Assembly (NCBI RefSeq): GCF_025420585.1
Contig: NZ_JAOEGB010000001.1
Coordinates: 248,001-312,000, forward strand
Direction of reading: 5' to 3'
Length of the DNA stretch: 64,000 bases
Source: Planotetraspora sp. A-T 1434
Lineage (GTDB): Bacteria > Actinomycetota > Actinomycetes > Streptosporangiales > Streptosporangiaceae
The position numbers were made by a program, and so were the translations under genes. Shown here one piece after another: positions 26,001 through 35,085 of this stretch; position 1 is the first letter of the stretch; each line of letters opens with the position of its first letter. The notes beneath the pieces were generated by a model that worked only from the letters and a program-made list of their open reading frames with translations, was not told the DNA's origin and searched no databases.

Positions 26001-27181
26001 GCGACGCCGGAGGGGCGCGCTTCGAGCCGGACAGGCTCGACGACCAGGCGTATCTGGCGGAGGGCGACCCTTCCGGGATGCTCCGCTCGGTGGCGTCCTC
26101 GGCGGCCCAGGTGCGCACCGCTTACCGGGCCGCCGTCGAGGCCGGGGTGGCGAGGATGGTCGCGAACGGCCGGCCTCGGGCCATCGTGGTGGCCGGGATG
26201 GGCGGCGCCGGCATCTCGGGCGACGTGCTCGACGCCGTCTGCGGCAACGGCACGCCCCTGCCGATCATCACGGTCCGGGGCTATCGGCTGCCCGGTTGGG
26301 TCGGCGCGGCCGATCTGGTCATGGTCGTCTCCCGCTCCGGCAACAGCGAGGAGACGCTCGCGCTGGCCGCGGAAGCCGTACGGCGTGGCAGCCCGACGCT
26401 CGGGGTCGGCGCGGCCGAATCGCCTCTGGCGGCGCTGGTGGCGCGGGGCGGCGGGACCTTCGTCCCGGTGTCGAGCGGGGCGAACCAGCCGAGGGCGGCG
26501 CTGTGGGAGCTGCTGGTCCCGCTCGTCGTCGCGGCCTCCGAGATGAACCTGGTGAAGGCCGGAGAGGACGTCTTCGAGGCGGTGGCCACGCGGCTGGAGG
26601 ACATCTCCCACCGCTGCCGTCCGTCGAGCGAGTCGTTCATCAACCCCGGAAAGACGCTGGCGATGGAGCTGGCCGGGAGCATCCCACTCGTCTGGGGGAC
26701 CTCTCCCATCGCCGCGGTCGCGGCGCACCGGCTGGCCTGCCAGCTCAACGAGAACGCCAAATATCCCGCCATCTGGGGAGAGATCCCGGAGGTGCACCAC
26801 AACCAGGTCGCCACCCTGGACGGCCCGCTGGCCGGACGGGACATCTTCGCGGACCCCTTCGCCGACGAGCCCGACGAGCCCGACGAGCCCGACGGTCCCG
26901 GCGGCCTCGGCGGCCCGGACGCCCGGCTGCGGCTCATCCTGCTGCGCGACGTCGAGGAGCATCCGCAGGTCGCCAAGCGCCGTGTGGTGTCAGTACGGCT
27001 GGCCGAGGACCGGGGCGTTCCGGTCTCGGAGGTCCTCGCCCAGGGCGGCCACCCGCTGGAGCGGCTCGCCACGCTGGTCGGCCTGGGCGACTACGCCAGC
27101 GTCTACCTGGCCCTCGGATATGGCATCGATCCCACGGCGGTGTCCGCCATCGCGGAACTCAAGGCCCGAATTTCCCAATAG
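25997..27181 (+). CDS. SIS-domain phosphosugar isomerase (phosphoglucose/phosphomannose isomerase type)
   Basis: 394 residues from ATG 25997 (overlap ATGA with Trm112). Two SIS domains are visible: AIVVAGMGGAGISGDVL with MVVSRSGNSEETLALAAEAV (residues about 55-125), and a C-terminal half with AGSIPLVWGTSPIAAVAAHRLACQLNENAKYPA. The last segment carries the Glu/His-rich WGEIPEVHHN typical of bifunctional phosphoglucose/phosphomannose isomerases. It would feed mannose-6-phosphate to ManB. A 9-bp repeat (26863-26898) encodes DEPDEPDEPDGP in a surface loop. Codon usage is normal. It could alternatively act on other phosphosugars. Confidence 0.88.
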   Translation: MSDAGGARFEPDRLDDQAYLAEGDPSGMLRSVASSAAQVRTAYRAAVEAGVARMVANGRPRAIVVAGMGGAGISGDVLDAVCGNGTPLPIITVRGYRLPGWVGAADLVMVVSRSGNSEETLALAAEAVRRGSPTLGVGAAESPLAALVARGGGTFVPVSSGANQPRAALWELLVPLVVAASEMNLVKAGEDVFEAVATRLEDISHRCRPSSESFINPGKTLAMELAGSIPLVWGTSPIAAVAAHRLACQLNENAKYPAIWGEIPEVHHNQVATLDGPLAGRDIFADPFADEPDEPDEPDGPGGLGGPDARLRLILLRDVEEHPQVAKRRVVSVRLAEDRGVPVSEVLAQGGHPLERLATLVGLGDYASVYLALGYGIDPTAVSAIAELKARISQ

Positions 27182-27213
27182 GATCGCTCTGGCCGATTAC
27201 TGAGGAGTTTCGT

Positions 27214-28149
27214 GTGAGTGCGGGTGGCGGTACCAAGGCGATCATCGCGGCGCTGGGCGCCAACATGGCGATCGCGGCGGCGAAATTCGTGGCGTTCCTC
27301 TTCACAGGGTCGTCGTCGATGCTCGCGGAGTCCGTCCACTCGGTCGCCGACTCCGGCAACCAGGCGCTGCTGCTCCTCGGTGGCAAGCGGGCCGAGAAGG
27401 GCCGCACGCGCAAGCACCCCTTCGGCTACGGGCGCGAGCGGTACTTCTACGCCTTCGTGGTGGCCGTGGTGCTGTTCACCATCGGCGCCCTCTTCTCGAT
27501 CTACGAGGGCTGGCACAAGATCGCCGACCCGCATCCGGTGGAGTCGCCGCTGTGGGCCTTCGCCGTACTGATCTTCGCGATCGTGGCGGAGGGCTTCTCG
27601 TTCCGGACGGCCATCAAGGAGTCGCGGCAGATCAAGGGCGATCACTCCTGGGTGTCGTTCATCCGCAGGGCGAAGGCTCCCGAGCTGCCGGTCGTGCTGC
27701 TGGAGGACTTCGGCGCGCTGCTGGGCCTCGTCTTCGCCCTCTTCGGCGTGACGATGGCCGTGGTCACCGGTAACGGGATCTGGGACGGCGTCGGCACGGT
27801 CATGATCGGTGTCCTGCTCGCCGTCATCGCGGTGATCCTGGCCGCGGAGACGAAGTCGCTGTTGATCGGCGAGAGCGCGACTCCCGAGGTCGAGGAGCAG
27901 ATCTGCGCCGCCCTGGAGGACGCCGGCGTCGCCAAGGTCATCCACCTCCGCACGCTCCACCTCGGGCCGGAGGAGCTCCTGGTCGCGGCGAAGATCGCGG
28001 TGGACCACGACGAGACGGCGGCCGAGGTGGCCAAGGGGATCGACGAGGCCGAGCAGCGCATCCGCAAGGCGGTGCCCATCGCCCGTGTCATCTACCTGGA
28101 GCCCGACCTCTACCGAGCGGACGCCGACACCGCCGCGTCCCACATATGA
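27214..28149 (+). CDS. Cation diffusion facilitator transporter
   Basis: 311 residues from GTG 27214, with GAGGAG upstream. About six membrane segments; the first carries IAAAKFVAFLFTGSSSMLAESVHSVADSGNQ, where the HSVAD motif provides the metal-site histidine and aspartate of CDF transporters. VVLLEDFGALLGLVFALFGV in the fifth segment has the second acidic pair. The C-terminal 90 residues (EVEEQICAALEDAGVAKVIHLRTLHLGPEELLVAAKIAVD) form the cytoplasmic CDF ferredoxin-like domain. It exports divalent metals (Zn, Fe, Mn or Co) in exchange for protons. It follows the SIS gene by 32 bp and may be read with it. Confidence 0.9.
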   Translation: MSAGGGTKAIIAALGANMAIAAAKFVAFLFTGSSSMLAESVHSVADSGNQALLLLGGKRAEKGRTRKHPFGYGRERYFYAFVVAVVLFTIGALFSIYEGWHKIADPHPVESPLWAFAVLIFAIVAEGFSFRTAIKESRQIKGDHSWVSFIRRAKAPELPVVLLEDFGALLGLVFALFGVTMAVVTGNGIWDGVGTVMIGVLLAVIAVILAAETKSLLIGESATPEVEEQICAALEDAGVAKVIHLRTLHLGPEELLVAAKIAVDHDETAAEVAKGIDEAEQRIRKAVPIARVIYLEPDLYRADADTAASHI

Positions 28150-28162
28150 CCGGTTTCCTGAC

Positions 28163-28195
28163 TGATCACATTACGGTGTGACTGAAATGTGATCA
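28163..28195. promoter_or_regulatory. Inverted repeat TGATCACATT-N13-AATGTGATCA upstream of DUF6230 (candidate operator)
   Basis: Arms TGATCACATT (28163-28172) and AATGTGATCA (28186-28195) are perfectly complementary. The arms are only 30 percent GC, unlike a terminator in this genome, and the TGTGATCA core resembles operators of CRP/FNR-like regulators. A second imperfect dyad (GTAAC ... GTTAC, 28224-28240) lies closer to the gene. The region is the leader of the DUF6230 gene starting at 28271. Confidence 0.5.
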
Positions 28196-28270
28196 CGGTT
28201 CTCTTTAGCCGCATGGTACCCGTGGGTAACTTGGGCGTTACATCACAGGGCTCTGCGGAGGTGTTCGCCC

Positions 28271-28867
28271 GTGTTCGAGCAGGGACAAGTGCGGTGGAGG
28301 CGCTTCGCGCTGGTCTTCGTTCCCGCGCTCGCGGTCGCGTCGGTGCTCGTGGGCGCCACAGCAGAGGGGGCCATCGGGGCGTCGTTCGTGGTTTCGGGCG
28401 ACACCTTCAAGGTCTCGGCGGACAAGCTTCAGGGACAGGGCTTCGTCCAGTACGGCAGCCTTGTGGAGAACAAGAAGGGCCAGAAGATCCCGGTCGCGGT
28501 CTCCGGAATCCGGCACGCCACGCTGACCAACATGTGCCAGACCGTCCTCGTCAAGTCGCCCGTCGGCAAGGTGACCATCAGGCTCACCGCGGGCACCGGC
28601 AAGGATCCCGTCGTCGCCGAGAACATGATCGTCGATGCCGCGCAGCTGCAGGGCAACGCGGTCTTCACGAACATCGAGGCGGGCCGGGACGCCGGCACTC
28701 TTGACGCCGTCCCGGGCGGCGAGGGCCAGAGCGGGATGTTCGGCCAGCAGGCCCGGTCGGTGTCCATGGAGAACTTCAAGCAGGTCTCCTGGGCCGTGAA
28801 CGCGGCCACCTTCAAGCTCCCCGGCCTCAAGCTCACGGTCGAGCCCGGCGCCCACGAGTGCTTCTGA
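28271..28867 (+). CDS. DUF6230 family secreted or membrane-associated protein
   Basis: 198 residues from GTG 28271. An arginine-containing N-terminus (MFEQGQVRWRR) and a hydrophobic segment (FALVFVPALAVASVLVGATAEG) form a signal anchor or signal peptide. The remaining 165 residues are beta-rich with few charged clusters (GASFVVSGDTFKVSADKLQG, KLTVEPGAHECF) and end in a Cys-Phe. Two cysteines are present (NMCQ and HECF), possibly disulfide-bonded. This is the DUF6230 pattern, found in filamentous actinobacteria next to DUF6114, often annotated as 'cholesterol esterase' without evidence. The DUF6114 gene follows 217 bp later. Confidence 0.8.
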   Translation: MFEQGQVRWRRFALVFVPALAVASVLVGATAEGAIGASFVVSGDTFKVSADKLQGQGFVQYGSLVENKKGQKIPVAVSGIRHATLTNMCQTVLVKSPVGKVTIRLTAGTGKDPVVAENMIVDAAQLQGNAVFTNIEAGRDAGTLDAVPGGEGQSGMFGQQARSVSMENFKQVSWAVNAATFKLPGLKLTVEPGAHECF

Positions 28868-29084
28868 TGCCCATGCTCGTCAGGGATCTTCCGGCGACGG
28901 CGCTCCCTGCGGCGGGTTCGCCCGCTGCGCCTTCGCGTACGACGCGGCGTGCGCCGGGTCAGCCCGCTGCGCCTCTGTCCATGGCGGCGTCGCGAGCGAT
29001 GGCCCGCCCGGTGGGTGCTCGGCTCGTGGCCTGCCGTACCGGCCGGGGCCGTGGACTCGGCGGCGCCGTCGCCGGCAGGTGCCC

Positions 29085-30278
29085 ATGAGCGGGGCGACAT
29101 CGTGGCGGCGGACCCGGCCGTTCTGGGGTGGGTTGCTCACCCTGCTCGCCGGGCTGGAGCTTCTCAGCATCCCGTTCGCGACCCAGGCCCTGCCGCTGGT
29201 CATCCAGTCGGGCACGGTGGGGGCGACCTACCTGATCGCGCTCGTATTGATCATCCTGGGGCTGCTGCTCTGGTTGCAGCCGGGCCAGCGGGTCTTCCTC
29301 GGCATAGTCGCCGTGCTGGTGTCCATCGCGTCGTTCGTCTACGCCAACCTGGGCGGGTTCCTCATCGGCATGCTCCTGGGCCTGGTCGGGGGAGCGCTGG
29401 CCGCCGCCTGGACTCCCGTGACCCGCACAGACGGACCCCGCGCAGCCGGTGCGTCCGGTGGAGCCCCCGCAGCCGCCGGAACGCGTGCCGCCGGAACGGC
29501 TATAACGGCCGGAACGTCCGGCGGTTTCCGTACGACCGCCATTTCCGGCACGTCGGATATCGCCAGCACGGCCCGGCCGCATTCCCCGTCACAGCCCCCG
29601 TCACAGCCCCGGACACAGCCCCGGTCGTCATCCTCGTCCTCAGGCGGCGCCCCCAGCGTGTGGATCGGCAGGGTGAAGAGCTCGTCCGGCCCTTCCGAGG
29701 ACTCCACGGCCGAGCCCCCGGACGCGCCCGACGACGGCAGGTCCCACCCCGGCGGTAGAACCCCGGCGATGGCCGTACTGCCACTGATCCTGATGGCGGG
29801 GCAGGTCATGTCCACGGCTGCCACGTCAGGGGTCCCCCTTCGCGATCCGGTGGCGTCCTCGCAGAGGGTGGCCGTTGAGGCGGCCGCCGTACGGGCGCCC
29901 TCGCTGACGATGACGGGGATGAAGTTCCACGGGGTCGTGGAGATGCCCGCAGCGACCGGCACGGTCAAGATGCTCAGGTTCACGATGGACAAGGCCGTGC
30001 TGGTCGAGCCCCAGCAGACGATGGGCCGAACCACGCTGGTCGGAAGCACCTTCACCTTCGAGGGCGACGTGGTCATCTGCACCACCAAGATGACCGGCAA
30101 GCTTCTCGGCATCCCGCAGGAGTTCACGGCGGACAAACCGAACGTGCTGGTCAAGGCGCTCAAGCTGGTGCCCTCGCTGAGCGTCCCGCTGACGATGACC
30201 GACATCGAGAGCGAGCAGCCGTACGTGACGGCGGACTCCCTGCGCGCTGACGGTCTGCGGCTGACAGTCGGTCCCTAA
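29085..30278 (+). CDS. DUF6114 family membrane protein with an added C-terminal beta-rich domain
   Basis: 397 residues from ATG 29085 (GTG 29079 is also possible). Residues 5-105 hold four hydrophobic segments (RPFWGGLLTLLAGLELLSIP, YLIALVLIILGLLLWL, VFLGIVAVLVSIASFVYANL, FLIGMLLGLVGGALAAAW), the DUF6114 core. Residues 110-235 are disordered, with Ala/Gly/Ser/Pro and an SQPPSQPRTQPRS run. Residues 265-397 are a separate extracytoplasmic-looking domain (TMTGMKFHGVVEMPAATGTV, TMDKAVLVEPQQTMGRTTL, TFEGDVVICTTKMTGKLLGI) resembling in style the DUF6230 protein just upstream. Typical DUF6114 proteins end soon after the membrane part, so this looks like a fusion. Function is unknown. Confidence 0.7.
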   Translation: MSGATSWRRTRPFWGGLLTLLAGLELLSIPFATQALPLVIQSGTVGATYLIALVLIILGLLLWLQPGQRVFLGIVAVLVSIASFVYANLGGFLIGMLLGLVGGALAAAWTPVTRTDGPRAAGASGGAPAAAGTRAAGTAITAGTSGGFRTTAISGTSDIASTARPHSPSQPPSQPRTQPRSSSSSSGGAPSVWIGRVKSSSGPSEDSTAEPPDAPDDGRSHPGGRTPAMAVLPLILMAGQVMSTAATSGVPLRDPVASSQRVAVEAAAVRAPSLTMTGMKFHGVVEMPAATGTVKMLRFTMDKAVLVEPQQTMGRTTLVGSTFTFEGDVVICTTKMTGKLLGIPQEFTADKPNVLVKALKLVPSLSVPLTMTDIESEQPYVTADSLRADGLRLTVGP

Positions 30279-30306
30279 GCCGCCGGGGCGGCCGTTGAGC
30301 GCTGAG

Positions 30307-30389
30307 CCGCCGTCACGACGAGTTCGTACGGCTCGGCGCCCGGGATGGCAGGGAGCATGGCCAAGAGCCGGCTCTCGTCGTGACGGCGG
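30307..30389. terminator. Perfect 16-bp inverted repeat between convergent genes
   Basis: CCGCCGTCACGACGAG (30307-30322) and CTCGTCGTGACGGCGG (30374-30389) are exact reverse complements separated by 51 bp. The loop contains another palindrome (AGAGCCGGCTCT). The structure fills the space between the DUF6114 stop and the response-regulator stop, as expected for a bidirectional terminator, although such a long loop is unusual. Confidence 0.6.
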
Positions 30390-30401
30390 AGTTCGTGAGG
30401 A

Positions 30402-31052
30402 TCAGCCGGCGAGCGGACCGTGGTCGCCCGCGTGGACCAGCCCGGTCTCGTAGGCGTGGATCACCGCCTGAGTGCGATCCCTGAGGCCCAGTTTGGACAG
30501 CACCCGGGCGACGTGCGTCTTCACGGTGTGCTCGGTAACGACCAGCTCCGCCGCGATCTCGGCGTTCGACAGCCCCCGGGCGATCAGGCGGAGCACCTCG
30601 GACTCCCGTGGCGTCAGCAGGGTCTCCGCCTGGACGCGGCGGCGGGTGAACTCGGCGATCAGGCGTCTCGTCACCTTGGGCGCGAGCAGGGCGTCCCCGC
30701 GGGCGATGATCCGCACGCTGTTCGCCAGTTCCTCCGCTCTGATGTCCTTGAGCAGGAAGCCGCTCGCCCCCGCGAGGAGCGCGTCATAGACGTACTCGTC
30801 CAGATCGAATGTCGTGATCATGATGGCCTTGGCGCCCAGCTCGGTGATGGCCCGGGCGGCCTCGATCCCGTTCAGCACCGGCATGCGGATGTCGAGCAGG
30901 GCGACGTCGGGCTGCTCGGCCCGGGCGAGCCGTACGGCTTCCGCGCCGTCGGGGGCGGCGCCCACGACGGCGATGTCCGGCTGGGCGGCGAGCACGGCGG
31001 TGAACCCCCGGAGCACCACCGGCTGGTCGTCGGCCACGAGAACCTTGATCAC
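30402..31052 (-). CDS. NarL/FixJ-type response regulator
   Basis: 216 residues. Receiver domain 1-120 with the acidic pair D8-D9, phosphorylation site D54 (DVALLDIRMP), Thr/Lys switch residues (MITTFD, FLLKD). C-terminal LuxR-type HTH (LTPRESEVLRLIARGLSNAEIAAELVVTEHTVKTHVARVLSKLGLRDRTQAVIHAYETG). It is encoded 25 bp downstream of the sensor kinase gene (31078-32277), so it is the cognate regulator and is presumably made from the same mRNA. The stimulus is unknown. Targets are probably near; the DUF6230/6114 genes lie next door but convergent. Confidence 0.95.
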   Translation of the reverse strand: MIKVLVADDQPVVLRGFTAVLAAQPDIAVVGAAPDGAEAVRLARAEQPDVALLDIRMPVLNGIEAARAITELGAKAIMITTFDLDEYVYDALLAGASGFLLKDIRAEELANSVRIIARGDALLAPKVTRRLIAEFTRRRVQAETLLTPRESEVLRLIARGLSNAEIAAELVVTEHTVKTHVARVLSKLGLRDRTQAVIHAYETGLVHAGDHGPLAG

Positions 31053-31077
31053 CTGAGCTGTCCTCTCGTCGTCGCCC

Positions 31078-32277
31078 TCATTCGAGTGGCAGCCCGACCT
31101 GGATGAGGAAGCCGCCGGCCGGGCCCGGTCCGGCGACGAACCAGCCGCCGAGGGCCGTGGCCCGCTCCCGCATGCCGATGAGCCCGTGGCCGGGAGGCTC
31201 CTTGGCGTTGGAGCCGGTCAGGCCGTCCTCGCTCTTGGAAGGGCCCGGGCCGTCGTCGGCGATCCGGAGGGCGAGCAACGTGGGCCGGTAGGCCACCTCG
31301 ATCGACACGCGCGATCCCGGCGCGTGGGTGCGGACGTTCGTGAAAGCCTCCTGGACGATCCGGTATGCCGACACGTCCACCGCCTGCGGCAGCTCCCGTT
31401 CCTCCCCGACGATGTCGACGTCCACCTGGCCGCCGTGCTGCTCGATGAGCTCGGTCAGCCGCGCCAGCCCCGGTTGTGGCGCGGTCTCGGGAGGCACGTC
31501 GGCGCGGAGCACCCCGAGCAGCCTGCGCATCTCGGTCAGCGTTCCCCGGGCCGCCGTGGCGATCTCCGCGAACTCCCTCTTGGCCTCGTCGCTCAGGTCC
31601 TTGATGGTGTACGGCGCGGTCTCGGCCTGGACGGCGACCATCGAGATGGAATGGGCCACGATGTCGTGCATCTCCCGGGCGATCCGCGCCCGCTCTGCCA
31701 TGGCCGCCTGCTCCCGCAGCGTCTCGACGTTGTCCGCCCGCGCCTCCCTGGCCTCCGTACGGCTGCGCCGGGTGTCGGCCAGCAGCGTCGTCCCGGCGGA
31801 GAGGATCGCCGCGATCACGGCGACGGCGACCTCGGCCGAGTCGTGTACGCCGAAGCGCCGGCCGGCGTAGTAGAGCCCGGCGAACGCGAGAGCCACCGCG
31901 ACCGGGATTCCGCCGAGGATCCACGCCGCGAGCCGGTCGATCATCCGCTGGAGTGTGTACAGGGAGAGCAGCCCCGACACGAAGACCGGGACGGCCCAGA
32001 AGTCAAGACGCGGCGCCACGGCGAGGAGGAGCACGGCCCCGAGGAGGGTCAGCCCGATCGTGAGCCATGGGTGGGCGTGGCGCATGACATGGGGCGCGGT
32101 GGCCAGCAGGACGGCGATGGCGCCCCCGAGCCCTTCGTTGGCCGAGACCATGCCCAGGGCCGCGACAGACGCCAGAGCCGCGCCGACGACGATGTCCAGG
32201 GGAGAGGAAAGAGCCCTGCGAAGATCGAACGACGAGAGGCTCGCCTCCAGCTTCGTGAGTCGTGTTGTCTGGTTCAC
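31078..32277 (-). CDS. NarL-family sensor histidine kinase
   Basis: 399 residues. Five or six membrane segments in the first 165 residues with very short loops suggest membrane-embedded sensing. The DHp domain is the HisKA_3 type: ERARIAREMHDIVAHSISMV with phospho-acceptor His204. The HATPase domain has AYRIVQEAFTNVRTHAP (N box), LRIADDGPG (G1) and GHGLIGMRERATALGG (G2). It phosphorylates the response regulator encoded immediately downstream. Start ATG 32277 gives MNQTTRLTKLEASLSSFDLR. The ligand is not predictable. Confidence 0.95.
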   Translation of the reverse strand: MNQTTRLTKLEASLSSFDLRRALSSPLDIVVGAALASVAALGMVSANEGLGGAIAVLLATAPHVMRHAHPWLTIGLTLLGAVLLLAVAPRLDFWAVPVFVSGLLSLYTLQRMIDRLAAWILGGIPVAVALAFAGLYYAGRRFGVHDSAEVAVAVIAAILSAGTTLLADTRRSRTEAREARADNVETLREQAAMAERARIAREMHDIVAHSISMVAVQAETAPYTIKDLSDEAKREFAEIATAARGTLTEMRRLLGVLRADVPPETAPQPGLARLTELIEQHGGQVDVDIVGEERELPQAVDVSAYRIVQEAFTNVRTHAPGSRVSIEVAYRPTLLALRIADDGPGPSKSEDGLTGSNAKEPPGHGLIGMRERATALGGWFVAGPGPAGGFLIQVGLPLE

Positions 32278-32432
32278 GCCCGAGATTCTCCGATGCGGCG
32301 GTGCCCCGTGTCGTCACTCGTAGGAGCGATCAGCGGGCCGTGCAACTGCGGGGCCGAGGCCGTGCCGGCCGTACGGCTGTGCGGTAGCTGGGGGCGTCCG
32401 GCTTGCGCGGTCGCATGGCTGTGTGGTTTCCG

Positions 32433-32765
32433 CTAGCGCGGGCGGAGGAGGCGAAGGGCCTTCTCCTTCTCGAAGTCCAGGGCTCTGCGCGGCGCCTGGA
32501 TGCGGCCGATCCTGATGCCGAGGTCCCGTACGGCCTGCGCGACCACGGGCTCCGACAAGGCTCGCAACGCGAAGGCCAGCTCCGCGGGTGACACGTCGAA
32601 GCGGCGCTCCAGCTCCATGGCCTGGCTGACGGCGGCAAGCTCCTCGGGGCCGAACCTGCGATGGGATCCCCGGTCCCGCACCGGGGGCAGCAGGCCGAGG
32701 GCCTCCCGGTAGCGCAGCATGCGGGGGGACATGCCGAGCCGCTTGGCCGCCTCCGTTATCCGCAT
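32433..32765 (-). CDS. MerR-family transcriptional regulator, short
   Basis: 110 residues from ATG 32765, preceded on the minus strand by AAGGGGAG; a longer frame to 32837 lacks conservation. MRITEAAKRLGMSPRMLRYREALGLLPPVRDRGSHRRFGPEELAAV is a MerR winged-helix DNA-binding domain, though the usual LRYYE is LRYRE. The C-terminal 50 residues form the dimerisation coil (FALRALSEPVVAQAVRDLG, RALDFEKEKALRLL) without the metal-binding cysteines of CueR or ZntR, so an organic or unknown effector is more likely. It stands alone between the sensor kinase and a gene remnant. Confidence 0.85.
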   Translation of the reverse strand: MRITEAAKRLGMSPRMLRYREALGLLPPVRDRGSHRRFGPEELAAVSQAMELERRFDVSPAELAFALRALSEPVVAQAVRDLGIRIGRIQAPRRALDFEKEKALRLLRPR

Positions 32766-33326
32766 CGACTCCCCTTCGGTTCTGGGTCGCAGCCGGGGCC
32801 GTCCCGCCGCGGCCGCAGCCGGGTCGTCCCGCCGCATCCGGCCCTCCGCGACTTCACCCTGACTTCTTCGGCGCTTCTCCGCCGCTTCTCCGTCACGGTA
32901 GAGCCCGCCGTCCCCGGACCCAACCCGTCGCCGGCCGCCTGGTCGACTCAGGAGGCGCGGCTGATGGTGCCGGTGTACCGGGTCTAGGTCTCCCCCTCAC
33001 GGGTCACCTCGAGTGTGGCCTCCCGGTCGCCGGTCCGGGAGATCTTGACGGTCCCCGGATAACAGGCGTCGCCGCTCACCTGGGCGAGGGTCAGGGTAAT
33101 CCCGCTTTCGTTTCGTCGGCCGTCGGGCCGGCGCCGGCGGCGCATCCGCTGGTCAGCGATCATCGATCTGGACATCGGCGACCGGTCGCAGGCACCGCCT
33201 GCGAGGGCATCTGTCGGTGTCGTGCTCAATCCTCACATTCTTGTGTCAGGTTCCCGCACCTGCGCGTGCGCCGGGCCGTACGGGACGCCTAAAATCGCAG
33301 GCGACGGACAACGGAGGGACACACTC
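32766..33326. other. 561-bp stretch without a confident intact gene
   Basis: Between the MerR gene and sahH there is no frame with strong coding character except the short leftward fragment at 32984-33229. The right end (33230-33326) is the sahH leader, with a purine-rich ribosome-binding site (ACGGAGGGAC). No hairpin or riboswitch was recognised in the leader. Confidence 0.4.
32984..33229 (-). pseudogene. Possible gene remnant or very small protein (81 codons)
   Basis: The last 40 residues ([20 protein letters not shown], then KISRTGDREATLEVTREGE) look like genuine beta-rich protein, whereas the first 40 are basic low-quality sequence ([14 protein letters not shown]). That suggests the 3' end of a decayed larger gene rather than an intact small one. 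No family was recognised. Confidence 0.3.
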
Positions 33327-34754
<1,428 letters not shown>

Positions 34755-34769
34755 TTTCGACTAATCCAG

Positions 34770-35085
34770 CCCCGCGCCCCCCGCCCCTCCGGCGTGATCA
34801 TGCACTGATTCCCGGAGGGGCAGGCTGAGCTGGGACGACACGATTCGTGATCATGCGCATGTTCCCGCAGGGCTCGCCTGAGCCGCGGCTCCCCGGTCCG
34901 TGATCATGCAGTTGGCTGATGGACGGCCGGCAGGCATGGCCGGTCAGCTGCATGATCACGAAGGTGGTTTCCTCTGGCAGGAGCCCCTGCCGGGGAACTT
35001 GTGCATGATCACGGCGGATGAAGGGCCACGTGAGGGCGGTAAGCGAGGAAGCTGTGCATGATCACGGCGGGATGGTGGAGGCGGG
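34770..35085. repeat. Repeat array F: mirrored, three reverse plus three forward units, 53-bp period
   Basis: Reverse units begin at 34794, 34847 (GTGATCATGCG) and 34900; forward TGCATGATCAC units at 34949, 35002 and 35055. All four same-direction spacings are exactly 53 bp. The halves face head to head over 38 bp that is itself roughly palindromic (GGCTGA ... TCAGC, GGCC ... GGCC). Outer flanks are G-rich reading away from each half (minus strand GCCGGAGGGGCGGGGGGCG; plus strand GGCGGGATGGTGGAGG). The array fills the 317-bp gap between the two adenosylhomocysteinase genes and reaches within 7 bp of the second start; nothing else was seen. Confidence 0.92.

Noticed and set aside
28868-29084. 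76-codon gene between DUF6230 and DUF6114
   Set aside because: Low-complexity Arg/Pro/Ala sequence without hydrophobic or conserved segments.
35018-35071. Earlier start for the second SahH homolog
   Set aside because: The extra residues are translated repeat array.
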